A model generated the notes under the pieces. That model saw only the letters and a list, made by a program, of their open reading frames with translations, was not told the DNA's origin and did not search any database. Made by a program: the position numbers and the translations under genes. From Oscarella lobularis (taxonomy: Eukaryota > Porifera > Homoscleromorpha > Homosclerophorida > Oscarellidae), in NCBI RefSeq assembly GCF_947507565.1, contig NC_089191.1, forward strand, positions 744,001 through 808,000: a DNA stretch of 64,000 bases, read 5' to 3'. Of this stretch, positions 38,601 to 53,600 are shown one piece after another. Each line of letters begins with the position of its first letter. Within the stretch, counting starts at the first letter, position 1.

Positions 38601-41600
38601 GTACCTACAACAGAAAAAGAAAAGAGATTGAGTACACTGTACCTACAACAGAAAACAGATTGAGTACTTTCAACAGAAAACATAATGAGTACCTTCAACA
38701 GGAAACATATTGAGTACTTTCAACAGAAAACAGAAAACATTGAGTACCTACAACAGAAAAAGAAAACAGATTGAGTACACTGTACCTACAACAGAAAACA
38801 GATTGAGTACTTTCAACAGAAAACATAATGAGTACCTTCAACAGGAAACATATTGAGTACCTTCAACAGAAAACAGAAAACATATTGAGTACAGTACCTT
38901 CAACACAAAAATATTGAGTACCTTCAACAGAAAACATATTGAGTACGTTCAACAGAAAACATATTGAGTACGTTCAACAGAAAACATAATGAGTACCTTC
39001 AACAGAAAACATATTGAGTACGTTCAACAGAAAACAGAAAACAGATATATACCGACATCAGAAAACAGAAAACATTGAGTACCTACAACAGAAAAAGAAA
39101 ACAGATTGAGTACACTGTACCTACAACAGAAAGCAGATTGAGTACTTTCAACAGAAAACATAATGAGTACCTTCAACAGAAAACATATTGAGTACCTTCA
39201 ACAGAAAACTGAAAACATATTGAGTACAGTACCTTCAACAGAAAAATAGAGTACCTTCAACAGAAAACATATTGAGAACGTTCAACAGAAAACATATTAC
39301 GTTCAACAGAAAACATAATGAGTACCTTCAACAGAAAACATATTGAGTACCTACAACAGAAAACGTATTGAGTACCTACAACAGAAAACATATTGAGTAC
39401 ATTCAACAGAAAACAGAAAACATATTGAGTACCTACAACAGAAAACCGAAAACATATTGAGTACGTTCAACAGAAAACATATTGAATTCGTTCAACAGAA
39501 AACATATTGAGTACCTTCAACAGAAAACGTAATGAGTACCTTCAACAGAAAACGTATTGAGTACCTACAACAGAAAACAGAAAACATATTGAGTACGTTC
39601 AACAGAAAACATATTGAATACGTTCAACAGAAAACATATTGAGTACCTTCAACAGAAAACATAATGAGTACCTTCAACGGAAAACATATTGAGTACCTTC
39701 AACAGAAAACAGAAAACATATTGAGTACAGTACCTTCAACAGAAAAATATTGAGTAGCTTCAACAGAAAACATATTGAGTACGTTCAACAGAAAACGTAA
39801 TGAGTACCTTCAACAGAAAACATATTGAGTACATTCAAAAGAAAACAGAAAACATGTTGAGTACGTTTAACAGAAAACATAATGAGTACCTTCAACAGAA
39901 AACATATTGAGTACGTTCAACAGAAAACAGAAAACAGATTGATACCTACAACAGAAAACAGAAAACATTGAGTACCTACAACAGAAAAAGAAAAGAGATT
40001 GAGTACACTGTACCTACAACAGAAAACAGATTGAGTACTTTCAACAGAAAACATAATGAGTACCTTCAACAGGAAACATATTGAGTACTTTCAACAGAAA
40101 ACAGAAAACATTGAGTACCTACAACAGAAAAAGAAAACAGATTGAGTACACTGTACCTACAACAGAAAACAGATTGAGTACTTTCAACAGAAAACATAAT
40201 GAGTACCTTCAACAGGAAACATATTGAGTACCTTCAACAGAAAACAGAAAACATATTGAGTACAGTACCTTCAACACAAAAATATTGAGTACCTTCAACA
40301 GAAAACATATTGAGTACGTTCAACAGAAAACATATTGAGTACGTTCAACAGAAAACATAATGAGTACCTTCAACAGAAAACATATTGAGTACGTTCAACA
40401 GAAAACAGAAAACAGATATATACCGACATCAGAAAACAGAAAACATTGAGTACCTACAACAGAAAAAGAAAACAGATTGAGTACACTGTACCTACAACAG
40501 AAAGCAGATTGAGTACTTTCAACAGAAAACATAATGAGTACCTTCAACAGAAAACATATTGAGTACCTTCAACAGAAAACTGAAAACATATTGAGTACAG
40601 TACCTTCAATAGAAAAATATTGAGTACCTTCAACAGAAAACATATTGAGAACGTTCAACAGAAAACATATTACGTTCAACAGAAAACATAATGAGTACCT
40701 TCAACAGAAAACATATTGAGTACCTACAACAGAAAACGTATTGAGTACCTACAACAGAAAACATATTGAGTACCTTCAACAGAAAACATATTGAGTACCT
40801 TCAACAGAAAACAGTAAACTTATTGAATGCGTTCAACAGAACACATATTGAATACGTTTAAAAGAAAACATAATGAGTACCTTCAACAGAAAACATAATG
40901 AGTACCTTCAACAGAAAACGTAATGAGTACCTTCAACATAAAACAGAAAACATGTTGAGTACGTTTAACAGAAAACATAATGAGTACCTTCAACAGAAAA
41001 CATAATGAGTACCTTCAACAGAAAACATATTGAGTACCTCCAACAGAAAACGTAATGAGTACCTTCAACAGAAAACGTATTGAGTACCTACAACAGAAAA
41101 CATATTGAGTACCTTCAACAGAAAACATATTGAGTACCTTCAACAGAAAACAGTAAACATATTGAATGCGTTCAACAGAAAACATATTGAATACGTTTAA
41201 CAGAAAACGTAATGAGTACCTTCAACAGAAAACGTAATGAGTACCTTCAACAAAAAACGTATTGAGTACCTACAACAGAAAACAGAAAACATATTGAGTT
41301 CGTTCAACAGAAAACATATTGAATACGTTCAACAGAAAACATATTGAGTACCTTCAACAGAAAACGTAATGAGTACCTTCAACAGAAAACGTATTGAGTA
41401 CCTACAACAGAAAACAGAAAACATATTTAGTATGTTCAACAGAAAACATATTGAATACGTTCAACAGAAAACATAATGAGTACCTTCAACAGAAAACATA
41501 ATGAGTACCTTCAACAGAAAACATATTGAGTACCTACAACAGAAAACCGAAAACATATTGAGTACGTTCAACAGAAAACATATTGAATACGTTTGACAGA

Positions 41601-44600
41601 AAACATAATGAGTACCTTCAACAGAAAACATTGAGTACCTTCAACAGAAAACGCAATGAGTACCTTCAACAGAAAAATATTGAGTAGCTTCAACAGAAAA
41701 CATATTGAGTACGTTCAACAGAAAACGTAATGAGTACCTTCAACAGAAAACATATTGAGTACCTTCAACAGAAAACAGAAAACATGTTGAGTACGTTTAA
41801 CAGAAAACATAATGAGTACCTTCAACAGAAAACATATTGAGTACGTTCAACAGAAAACAGAAAACAGATTGATACCTACAACAGAAAACAGAAAACATTG
41901 AGTACCTACAACAGAAAAAGAAAACAGATTGAGTACACTGTACCTACAACAGAAAACAGATTGAGTACTTTCAACAGAAAACATAATGAGTACCTTCAAC
42001 AGAAAACATATTGAGTACCTTCAACAGAAAACAGAAAACATATTGAGTACAGTACCTTCAACAGAAAAATATTGAGTACCTTCAATAGAAAACATATTGA
42101 GTACGTTCAACAGAAAACATATTGAGTACGTTCAACAGAAAACATAATGAGTACCTTCAACAGAAAACATATTGAGTACCTACAACAGAAAACAGAAAAC
42201 ATACTGAGTACGTTCAACAGAAAACATATTTAGTACGTTCAACAGAAAACATAATGAGTACCTTCAACAGAAAACATAATGAGTACCTTCAACAGAAAAC
42301 ATATTGAGTACCTTCAACAGAAAACAGAAAACATATTGAGTACCTACAACAGAAAACAGAAAACATATTGAGTACGTTCAACAGAAAACATATTGAATAC
42401 GTTTAACAGAAAACATAATGAGTACCTTCAACAGAAAACATTGAATACATTCAACAGAAAACGCAATGAGTACCTTCAACAGAAAACAGAAAACATATTC
42501 AATACGTTTAACAGAAAACATAATGAGTACCTTCAACAGAAAACATAATGAATACCTTCAACAGAAAACATATTGAGTACCTTCAACAGAAAACGTAATG
42601 AGTACCTTCAACAGAAAACGTATTGAGTACCTACAACAGAAAACAGAAAACATATTGAGTACGTTCAACAGAAAACATATTGAATACGTTCAACAGAAAA
42701 CATATTTAGTACCTTCAACAGAAAACGTAATGAGTACCTTCAACAGAAAACGTATTGAGTACCTACAACAGAAAACAGAAAACATATTGAGTACGTTCAA
42801 CAGAAAACATATTGAATACGTTCAACAGAAAACATATTGAGTACCTTCAACAGAAAACGTAATGAGTACCTTCAACAGAAAACGTATTGAGTACCTACAA
42901 CAGAAAACAGAAAACATATTGAGTACGTTCAACAGAAAACATATTGAATACGTTCAACAGAAAACATATTGAGTACCTTCAACAGAAAACGTAATGAGTA
43001 CCTTCAACAGAAAACGTATTGAGTACCTACAACAGAAAACAGAAAACATATTGAGTACGTTCAACAGAAAACATATTGAATACGTTCAACAGAAAACATA
43101 TTTAGTACCTTCAACAGAAAACGTAATGAGTACCTTCAACAGAAAACGTATTGAGTACCTACAACAGAAAACAGAAAACATATTGAGTACGTTCAACAGA
43201 AAACATATTGAATACGTTCAACAGAAAACATATTGAGTACCTTCAACAGAAAACGTAATGAGTACCTTCAACAGAAAACGTATTGAGTACCTACAACAGA
43301 AAACAGAAAACATATTGAGTACGTTCAACAGAAAACATATTGAATACGTTCAACAGAAAACATAATGAGTACCTTCAACAGAAAACATATTGAGTACCTT
43401 CAACAGAAAACAGAAAACATATTGAGTACAGTACCTTCAACAGAAAAATATTGAGTACCTTCAACAGAAAACATATTGAGTACGTTCAACAGAAAACATA
43501 TTGAGTACGTTCAACAGAAAACATAATGAGTACCTTCAACAGAAAACAGAAAACATATTGAGTACCTACAACAGAAAACAGAAAACACATTGAGTACGTT
43601 CAACAGAAAACATGTTGAATACGTTTAACAGAAAACATAATGAGTACCTTCAACAGAAAACATATTGAGTACCTTCAACAGAGAACGTAATGAGTACCTT
43701 CAACAGAAAACATATTGAGTACCTTCAACAGAAAACAGAAAACATATTGAGTACCTACAACAGAAAACAGAAAACATATTGAGTACCTTCAACAGAAAAC
43801 ATATTGAGTACCCTCAACAGAAAACATATTGAGTACGTTCAACAGAAAACATATTGAGTACGTTCAACAGAAAACATAATGAGTACCTTCAACAGAAAAC
43901 ATATTGAGTACCTTCAACAGAGAACGTAATGAGTACCTTCAACAGAAAACATATTGAGTACCTTCAACAGAAAACAGAAAACATATTGAGTACCTACAAC
44001 AGAAAACAGAAAACATATTGAGTACCTTCAACAGAAAACATATTGAGTACCTTCAACAGAAAACATATTGAGTACGTTCAACAGAAAACATAATGAGTAC
44101 CTTCAACAGAAAACATAATGAGTACCTTCAACAGAAAACATAATGAGTACCTTCAACAGAAAACAGAAAACATACTGACTACGTTCAACAGAAAACATAT
44201 TTAGTACGTTCAACAGAAAACATAATGAGTACCTTCAACAGAAAACATAATGAGTACCTTCAACAGAAAACATATTGAGTACCTTCAACAGAAAACAGAA
44301 AACATATTGAGTACATACAACAGAAAACAGAAAACATATTGAGTACGTTCAACAGAAAACATATTGAATACGTTCAACAGAAAACATATTTAGTACCTTC
44401 AACAGAAAACGTAATGAGTACCTTCAACAGAAAACGTATTGAGTACCTACAACAGAAAACAGAAAACATATTGAGTACGTTCAACAGAAAACATATTGAA
44501 TACGTTCAACAGAAAACATATTGAGTACCTTCAACAGAAAACGTAATGAGTACCTTCAACAGAAAACGTATTGAGTACCTACAACAGAAAACAGAAAACA

Positions 44601-47600
44601 TATTGAGTACGTTCAACAGAAAACATATTGAATACGTTCAACAGAAAACATAATGAGTACCTTCAACAGAAAACATAATGAGTACCTTCAACAGAAAACA
44701 TATTGAGTACCTTCAACAGAAAACAGAAAACATATTGAGTACAGTACCTTCAACAGAAAAATATTGAGTACCTTCAACAGAAAACATATTGAGTACGTTC
44801 AACAGAAAACATATTGAGTACGTTCAACAGAAAACATAATGAGTACCTTCAACAGAAAACAGAAAACATATTGAGTACCTACAACAGAAAACAGAAAACA
44901 CATTGAGTACGTTCAACAGAAAACATGTTGAATACGTTTAACAGAAAACATAATGAGTACCTTCAACAGAGAACGTAATGAGTACCTTCAACAGAAAACA
45001 TATTGAGTACCTTCAACAGAAAACATATTGAGTACGTTCAACAGAAAACGTAATGAGTACCTTCAACAGAAAACATATTGAGTACCTTCAAAAGAAAACA
45101 GAAAACATGTTGAGTACGTTTAACAGAAAACATAATGAGTACCTTCAACAGAAAACATATTGAGTACGTTCAACAGAAAACAGAAAACAGATTGATACCT
45201 ACAACAGAAAACAGAAAACATTGAGTACCTACAACAGAAAAAGAAAAGAGATTGAGTACACTGTACCTACAACAGAAAACAGATTGAGTACTTTCAACAG
45301 AAAACATAATGAGTACCTTCAACAGGAAACATATTGAGTACTTTCAACAGAAAACAGAAAACATTGAGTACCTACAACAGAAAAAGAAAACAGATTGAGT
45401 ACACTGTACCTACAACAGAAAACAGATTGAGTACTTTCAACAGAAAACATAATGAGTACCTTCAAAAGGAAACATATTGAGTACCTTCAACAGAAAACAG
45501 AAAACATATTGAGTACAGTACCTTCAACACAAAAATATTGAGTACCTTCAACAGAAAACATATTGAGTACGTTCAACAGAAAACATATTGAGTACGTTCA
45601 ACAGAAAACATAATGAGTACCTTCAACAGAAAACATATTGAGTACGTTCAACAGAAAACAGAAAACAGATTGATACCGACATCAGAAAACAAAAAACATT
45701 GAGTACCTACAACAGAAAAAGAAAACAGATTGAGTACACTGTACCTACAACAGAAAGCAGATTGAGTACTTTCAACAGAAAACATAATGAGTACCTTCAA
45801 CAGAAAACATATTGAGTACCTTCAACAGAAAACTGAAAACATATTGAGTACAGTACCTTCAACAGAAAAATAGAGTACCTTCAACAGAAAACATATTGAG
45901 AACGTTCAACAGAAAACATATTACGTTCAACAGAAAACATAATGAGTACCTTCAACAGAAAACATATTGAGTACCTACAACAGAAAACGTATTGAGTACC
46001 TACAACAGAAAACATATTGAGTACCTTCAACAGAAAACATATTGAGTACATTCAACAGAAAACAGAAAACATATTGAGTACCTACAACAGAAAACCGAAA
46101 ACATATTGAGTACGTTCAACAGAAAACATATTGAATACGTTCAACAGAAAACATATTGAGTACCTTCAACAGAAAACGTAATGAGTACCTTCAACAGAAA
46201 ACGTATTGAGTACCTACAACAGAAAACATATTGAGTACCTTCAACAGAAAACCGAAAACATATTGAGTACGTTCAACAGAAAACATATTGAATACGTTCA
46301 ACAGAAAACATATTGAGTACCTTCAACAGAAAACATATTGAGTACCTTCAACAGAAAACAGTAAACATATTGAATGCGTTCAACAGAACACATATTGAAT
46401 ACGTTTAACAGAAAACATAATGAGTACCTTCAACAGAAAACATAATGAGTACCTTCAACAGAAAACGTAATGAGTACCTTCAACATAAAACAGAAAACAT
46501 GTTGAGTACGTTTAACAGAAAACATAATGAGTACCTTCAACAGAAAACATAATGAGTACCTTCAACAGAAAACATATTGAGTACCTCCAACAGAAAACGT
46601 AATGAGTACCTTCAACAGAAAACGTATTGAGTACCTACAACAGAAAACATATTGAGTACCTTCAACAGAAAACATATTGAGTACCTTCAACAGAAAACAG
46701 TAAACATATTGAATGCGTTCAACAGAAAACATATTGAATACGTTTAACAGAAAACATAATGAGTACCTTCAACAGAAAACATAATGAGTACCTTCAACAG
46801 AAAACATATTGAATACCTTCAACAGAAAACGTAATGAGTACCTTCAACAGAAAACGTAATGAGTACCTTCAACAAAAAACGTATTGAGTACCTACAACAG
46901 AAAACAGAAAACATATTGAGTTCAGTACCTTCAACAGAAAAATATTGAGTACCTTCATTAGAAAACATATTGAGTACGTTCAACAGAAAACATATTGAGT
47001 ACGTTCAACAGAAAACATAATGAGTACCTTCAACAGAAAACATATTGAGTACCTACAACAGAAAACAGAAAACATACTGAGTACGTTCAACAGAAAACAT
47101 ATTTAGTACGTTCAACAGAAAACATAATGAGTACCTTCAACAGAAAACATAATGAGTACCTTCAACAGAAAACATATTGAGTACCTTCAACAGAAAACAG
47201 AAAACATATTGAGTACCTACAACAGAAAACAGAAAACATATTGAGTACGTTCAACAGAAAACATATTGAATACGTTTAACAGAAAACATAATGAGTACCT
47301 TCAACAGAAAACATTGAATACATTCAATAGAAAACGCAATGAGTACCTTCAACAGAAAACAGAAAACATATTGAGTACGTTCAAAAGAAAACATATTGAG
47401 TACGTTCAACAGAAAACATAATGAGTACCTTCAACAGAAAACATATTGAGTACCTTCAACAGAAAACGTAATGAGTACCTTCAACAGAAAACGTAATGAG
47501 TACTTTCAACAAAAAACGTATTGAGTACCTACAACAGAAAACAGAAAACATATTGAGTACGTTCAACAGAAAACATATTGAATACGTTCAACAGAAAACA

Positions 47601-50600
47601 TATTTAGTACCTTCAACAGAAAACGTAATGAGTACCTTCAACAGAAAACGTATTGAGTACCTACAACAGAAAACAGAAAACATATTGAGTACGTTCAACA
47701 GAAAACATATTGAATACTTTCAACAGAAAACATATTGAGTACCTTCAACAGAAAACGTAATGAGTACCTTCAACAGAAAACGTATTGAGTACCTACAACA
47801 GAAAACAGAAAACATATTGAGTACGTTCAACAGAAAACATATTGAATACGTTCAACAGAAAACATAATGAGTACCTTCAACAGAAAACATAATGAGTACC
47901 TTCAACAGAAAACATATTGAGTACCTTCAACAGAAAACAGAAAACATATTGAGTACAGTACCTTCAACAGAAAAATATTGAGAACCTTCAACAGAAAACA
48001 TATTGAGTACGTTCAACAGAAAACATATTGAGTACGTTCAACAGAAAACATAATGAGTACCTTCAACAGAAAACAGAAAACATATTGAGTACCTACAACA
48101 GAAAACAGAAAACACATTGAGTACGTTCAACAGAAAACATGTTGAATACGTTTAACAGAAAACATAATGAGTACCTTCAACAGAAAACATATTGAGTACC
48201 TTCAACAGAGAACGTAATGAGTACCTTCAACAGAAAACATATTGAGTACCTTCAACAGAAAACAGAAAACATATTGAGTACCTACTACAGAAAACAGAAA
48301 ACATATTGAGTACCTTCAACAGAAAACATATTGAGTACCTTCAACAGAAAACATATTGAGTACGTTCAACAGAAAACTTATTGAGTACGTTCAACAGAAA
48401 ACATAATGAGTACCTTCAACAGAAAACATAATGAGTATCTTCAACAGAAAACATATTGAGTACGTTCAACAGAAAACAGAAAACAGATTGATACCTACAA
48501 CAGAAAACAGAAAACATTGAGTACCTACAACAGAAAAAGAAAACAGATTGAGTACACTGTACCTACAACGGAAAACAGATTGAGTACTTTCAACAGAAAA
48601 CATAATGAGTACCTTCAACAGAAAACATATTGAGTACCTTCAACAGAAAACAGAAAACATATTAAGTACAGTACCTTGAACAGAAAAATATTGAGTACCT
48701 TCAACAGAAAACATATTGAGTACGTTCAACAGAAAACATATTGAGTACGTTCAACAGAAAACATAATGAGTACCTTCAACAGAAAACATATTGAGTACCT
48801 ACAACAGAAAACAGAAAACATACTGAGTACGTTCAACAGAAAACATATTTAGTACGTTCAACAGAAAACATAATGAGTACCTTCAACAGAAAACATAATG
48901 AGTACCTTCAACAAAAAACATATTGAGTACCTTCAACAGAAAACAGAAAACATAGTGAGTACATACAACAGAAAACAGAAAACATATTGAGTACGTTCAA
49001 CAGAAAACATATTGAATACGTTTAACAGAAAAAATAATGAGTACTTTCAACAGAAAACATTGAGTACATTCAACAGAAAATGAAATGAGTACCTTCAACA
49101 GAAAACGGAAAACATATTCAATACGTTTAACAGAAAACATATTGAGTACGTTCAACAGAAAACATAATGAGTACCTTCAACAGAAAACATATTGAGTACC
49201 TACAACAGAAAACAGAAAACATACTGAGTACGTTCAACAGAAAACATATTTAGTACGTTCAACAGAAAACATAATGAGTACCTTCAACAGAAAACATAAT
49301 GAGTACCTTCAACAGAAAACATATTGAGTACCTTCAACAGAAAACAGAAAACATATTGAGTACCTACAACAGAAAACAGAAAACATATTGAGTACGTTCA
49401 ACAGAAAACATATTGAATACGTTTAACAGAAAACATAATGAGTACCTTCAACAGATAACATTGAGTACATTCAACAGAAAACGCAATGAGTACCTTCAAC
49501 AGAAAACAGAAAACATATTCAATACGTTTAACAGAAAACATAATGAGTAACTTCAACAGAAAACATAATGAATACCTTCAACAGAAAACATATTGAGTAC
49601 CTTCAACAGAAAACGTATTGAGTACCTTCAACAGAAAACAAAATGAGGACCTTCAACAAAAAACGTATTGAGTACCTACAACAGAAAACAGAAAACATAT
49701 TGAGTACGTTCAACAGAAAACATATTGAATACGTTCAACAGAAAACATATTGAGTACCTTCAACAGAAAACGTAATGAGTACCTTCAATTGAAAACATAT
49801 TGAGTACCTTCAACAGAAAACAGAAAACATATTGAGTACCTACAACAGAAAACAGAAAACATATTGAGTACCTTCAACAGAAAACATATTGAGTACCTTC
49901 AACAGAAAACATATTGAGTACGTTCAACAGAAAACATATTGAGTACGTTCAACAGAAAAAATAATGAGTACCTTCAACAGAAAACATAATGAGTATCTTC
50001 AACAGAAAACATATTGAGTACGTTCAACAGAAAACAGAAAACAGATTGATACCTACAACAGAAAACAGAAAACATTGAGTACCTACAACAGAAAAAGAAA
50101 ACAGATTGAGTACACTGTACCTACAACAGAAAACAGATTGAGTACTTTCAACAGAAAACATAATGAGTACCTTCAACAGAAAACATATTGAGTACCTTCA
50201 ACAGAAAACAGAAAACATATTGAGTACAGTACCTTCAACAGAAAAATATTGAGTACCTTCAACAGAAAACATACTGAGTACGTTCAACAGAAAACATATT
50301 TAGTACGTTCAACAGAAAACATATTGAATACGTTCAACAGAAAACATATTGAGTACCTTCAACAGAAAACGTAATGAGTACCTTCAACAGAATACGTATT
50401 GAGTACCTTCAACAGAAAACATATTGAGTACCTTCAACAGAAAACAGAAAACATATTGAGTACCTACAACAGAAAACAGAAAACATATTGAGTACCTTCA
50501 ACAGAAAACATATTGAGTACCTTCAACAGAAAACATATTGAGTACGTTCAACAGAAAACATATTGAGAACGTTCAACAGAAAACATAATGAGTACCTTCA

Positions 50601-53600
50601 ACAGAAAACATAATGAGTATCTTCAACAGAAAACATATATAGTACCTTCAACAGAAAACAGAAAACATATTGAGTACCTATAACAGAAAACAGAAAACAT
50701 ATTGAGTACGTTCAACAGAAAACATATTGAGTACCTTCAACAGAAAACATATTGAGTACGTTCAACAGAAAACATTTTGAGTACGTTCAACAGAAAACAT
50801 AATGAGTACGTTCAACAGAAAACATAATGAGTATCTTCAACAGAAAACATATTGAGTACCTTCAACAGAAAACAGAAAACATATTGAGTACCTACAACAG
50901 AAAACAGAAAACATATTGAGTACGTTCAACAGAAAACATATTGAGTACGTTCAACAGAAAACATATTGAATACGTTTAACAGAAAACATAATGAGTACCT
51001 TCAACAGAAAACATTGAGTACATTCAACAGAAAACGCAATGAGTACCTTCAACAGAAAACAGAAAACATATTCAATACGTTTAACAGAAAACATAATGAG
51101 TACCTTCAACAGAAAACATAATGAATACCTTCAACAGAAAACATATTGAGTACCTTCAACAGAAAACGTAATGAGTACCTTCAGCAGAAAACGTAATGAG
51201 TACCTTCAACAAAAAACGTATTGAGTACCTACAACAGAAAACAGAAAACATATTGAGTACCTTCAACAGAAAACATATTGAGTACGTTCAACAGAAAACA
51301 TATTGAGTACCTTCAACAGAAAACGTAATGAGTACCTTCAACAGAAAACAGAAAACATGTTGAGTACGTTTACCAGAAAACATATTGAGTACCTTCAACA
51401 GAAAACAGAAAACATATTGAGTACCTACAACAGAAAACAGAAAACATATTGAGTACGTTCAACAGAAAACATATTGAGTACCTTCAACAGAAAACATATT
51501 GAGTACGTTCAACAGAAAACATATTGAGTACGTTCAACAGAAAACATAATGAGTACCTACAACAGAAAACACATTGAGCACCTACAACAGAAAACATATT
51601 GAGTACCTAAAACAGAAAACATATTGAGTACCTACAACAGAAAACACATTGAGTACCTTCAACAGAAAACACATTCAGTACCTTCAACAGAAAACACATT
51701 CAGTACCTTCAACAGAAAACACATTCAGTACCTTCAACAGAAAACACATTCAGTACCTTCAACAGAAAACACATTGAGTTCCTTCAACAGAAAACTCATT
51801 GAGTACCTACAACAGAAAACATATTGAGTACCTTCAACAGAAAACGTAATGAGTACCTTCAACAGAAAACATATTGAGTACCTTCAACAGAAAACAGAAA
51901 ACATGTTGAGTACGTTTAACAGAAAACATAATGAGTACTTTCAGCAGAAAACATATTGAGTACGTTCAACAGAAAACAGAAAACAGATTGAGACCTACAA
52001 CAGAAAACAGAAAACATTGAGTACCTACAACAGAAAAAGAAAACAGATTGAGTACACTGTACCTACAACAGAAAACAGATTGAGTACTTTCAACAGAAAA
52101 CATAATGAGTACCTTCAACAGAAAACATATTGAGTACCTTCAACAGAAAACAGAAAACATATTGAGTACAGTACCTTCAACAGAAAAATATTGAGTACCT
52201 TCAACAGAAAACATATTGAGTACGTTCAAAAGAAAACATATTGAGTACGTTCAACAGAAAACATAATGAGTACGTTCAACAGAAAACATATTGAGTACCT
52301 TCAACAGAAAACGTATTGAGTACGTTCAACAGAAAACATTTTGAGTACGTTCAACAGAAAACAGAAAACATATTGAGTACGTTCAACAGAAAACATATTG
52401 AGTACGTTCAACAGAAAACATAATGAGTACCTTCAACAGAAAACAGAAAACATATTGAGTACCTACAACAGAAAACAGAAAACATATTGAGTACGTTCAA
52501 CAGAAAACATATTGAGTACGTTTAACAGAAAACATAATGAGTACCTTCAACAGAAAACATATTGAGTACCTTCAACAGAAAACGTAATGAGTACCTTCAA
52601 CAGAAAACATATTGAGTGTCTTCAACAGAAAACAGAAAACATGTTGAGTACGTTTAACAGAAAACATAATGAGTACCTTCAACAGAAAACATAATGAGTA
52701 CGTTCAACAGAAAACAGAAAACAGATTGATACCTACAACAGAAAACAGAAAACATTGAGTACCTACAACAGAAAAAGAAAACAGATTGAATACACTGTAC
52801 CTACAACAGAAAACAGATTGAGTACTTTCAACAGAAAACATAATGAGTACCTTCAACAGAAAACATATTGAGTACCTACAACAGAAAACAGAAAACACAT
52901 TGAGTAAGTTCAACAGAAAACATGTTGAATACGTTTAACAGAAAACATAATGAGTACCTTCAACAGAAAACATATTGAGTACCTTCAACAGAGAACGTAA
53001 TGAGTACCTTCAACAGAAAACATATTGAGTACCTTCAACAGAAAACAGAAAACATATTGAGTACCTTCAACAGAAAACATATTGAGTACGTTCAACAGAA
53101 AACATATTGAGTACGTTCAACAGAAAACATAATGAGTACCTTCAACAGAAAACATAATGAGTATCTTCAACAGAAAACATATTGAGTACCTTCAACAGAA
53201 AACAGAAAACATATTGAGTACCTACAACAGAAAACAGAAAACATATTGAGTACGTTCAACAGAAAACATATTGAGTACCTTCAACAGAAAACATATTGAG
53301 TACGTTCAACAGAAAACATAATGAGTACGTTCAACAGAAAACATAATGAGTATCTTCAACAGAAAACATATTGAGTACCTTCAACAGAAAACAGAAAACA
53401 TATTGAGTCACTACAACAGAAAACAGAAAACATATTGAGTACGTTCAACAGAAAACATATTGAATACGTTTAACAGAAAACATAATGAGTACCTTCAACA
53501 GAAAACATTGAGTACCTTCAACAGAAAACGTAATGAGTACCTTCAACAGAAAACAGAAAACATGTTGAGTACGTTTAACAGAAAACATAATGAGTACCTT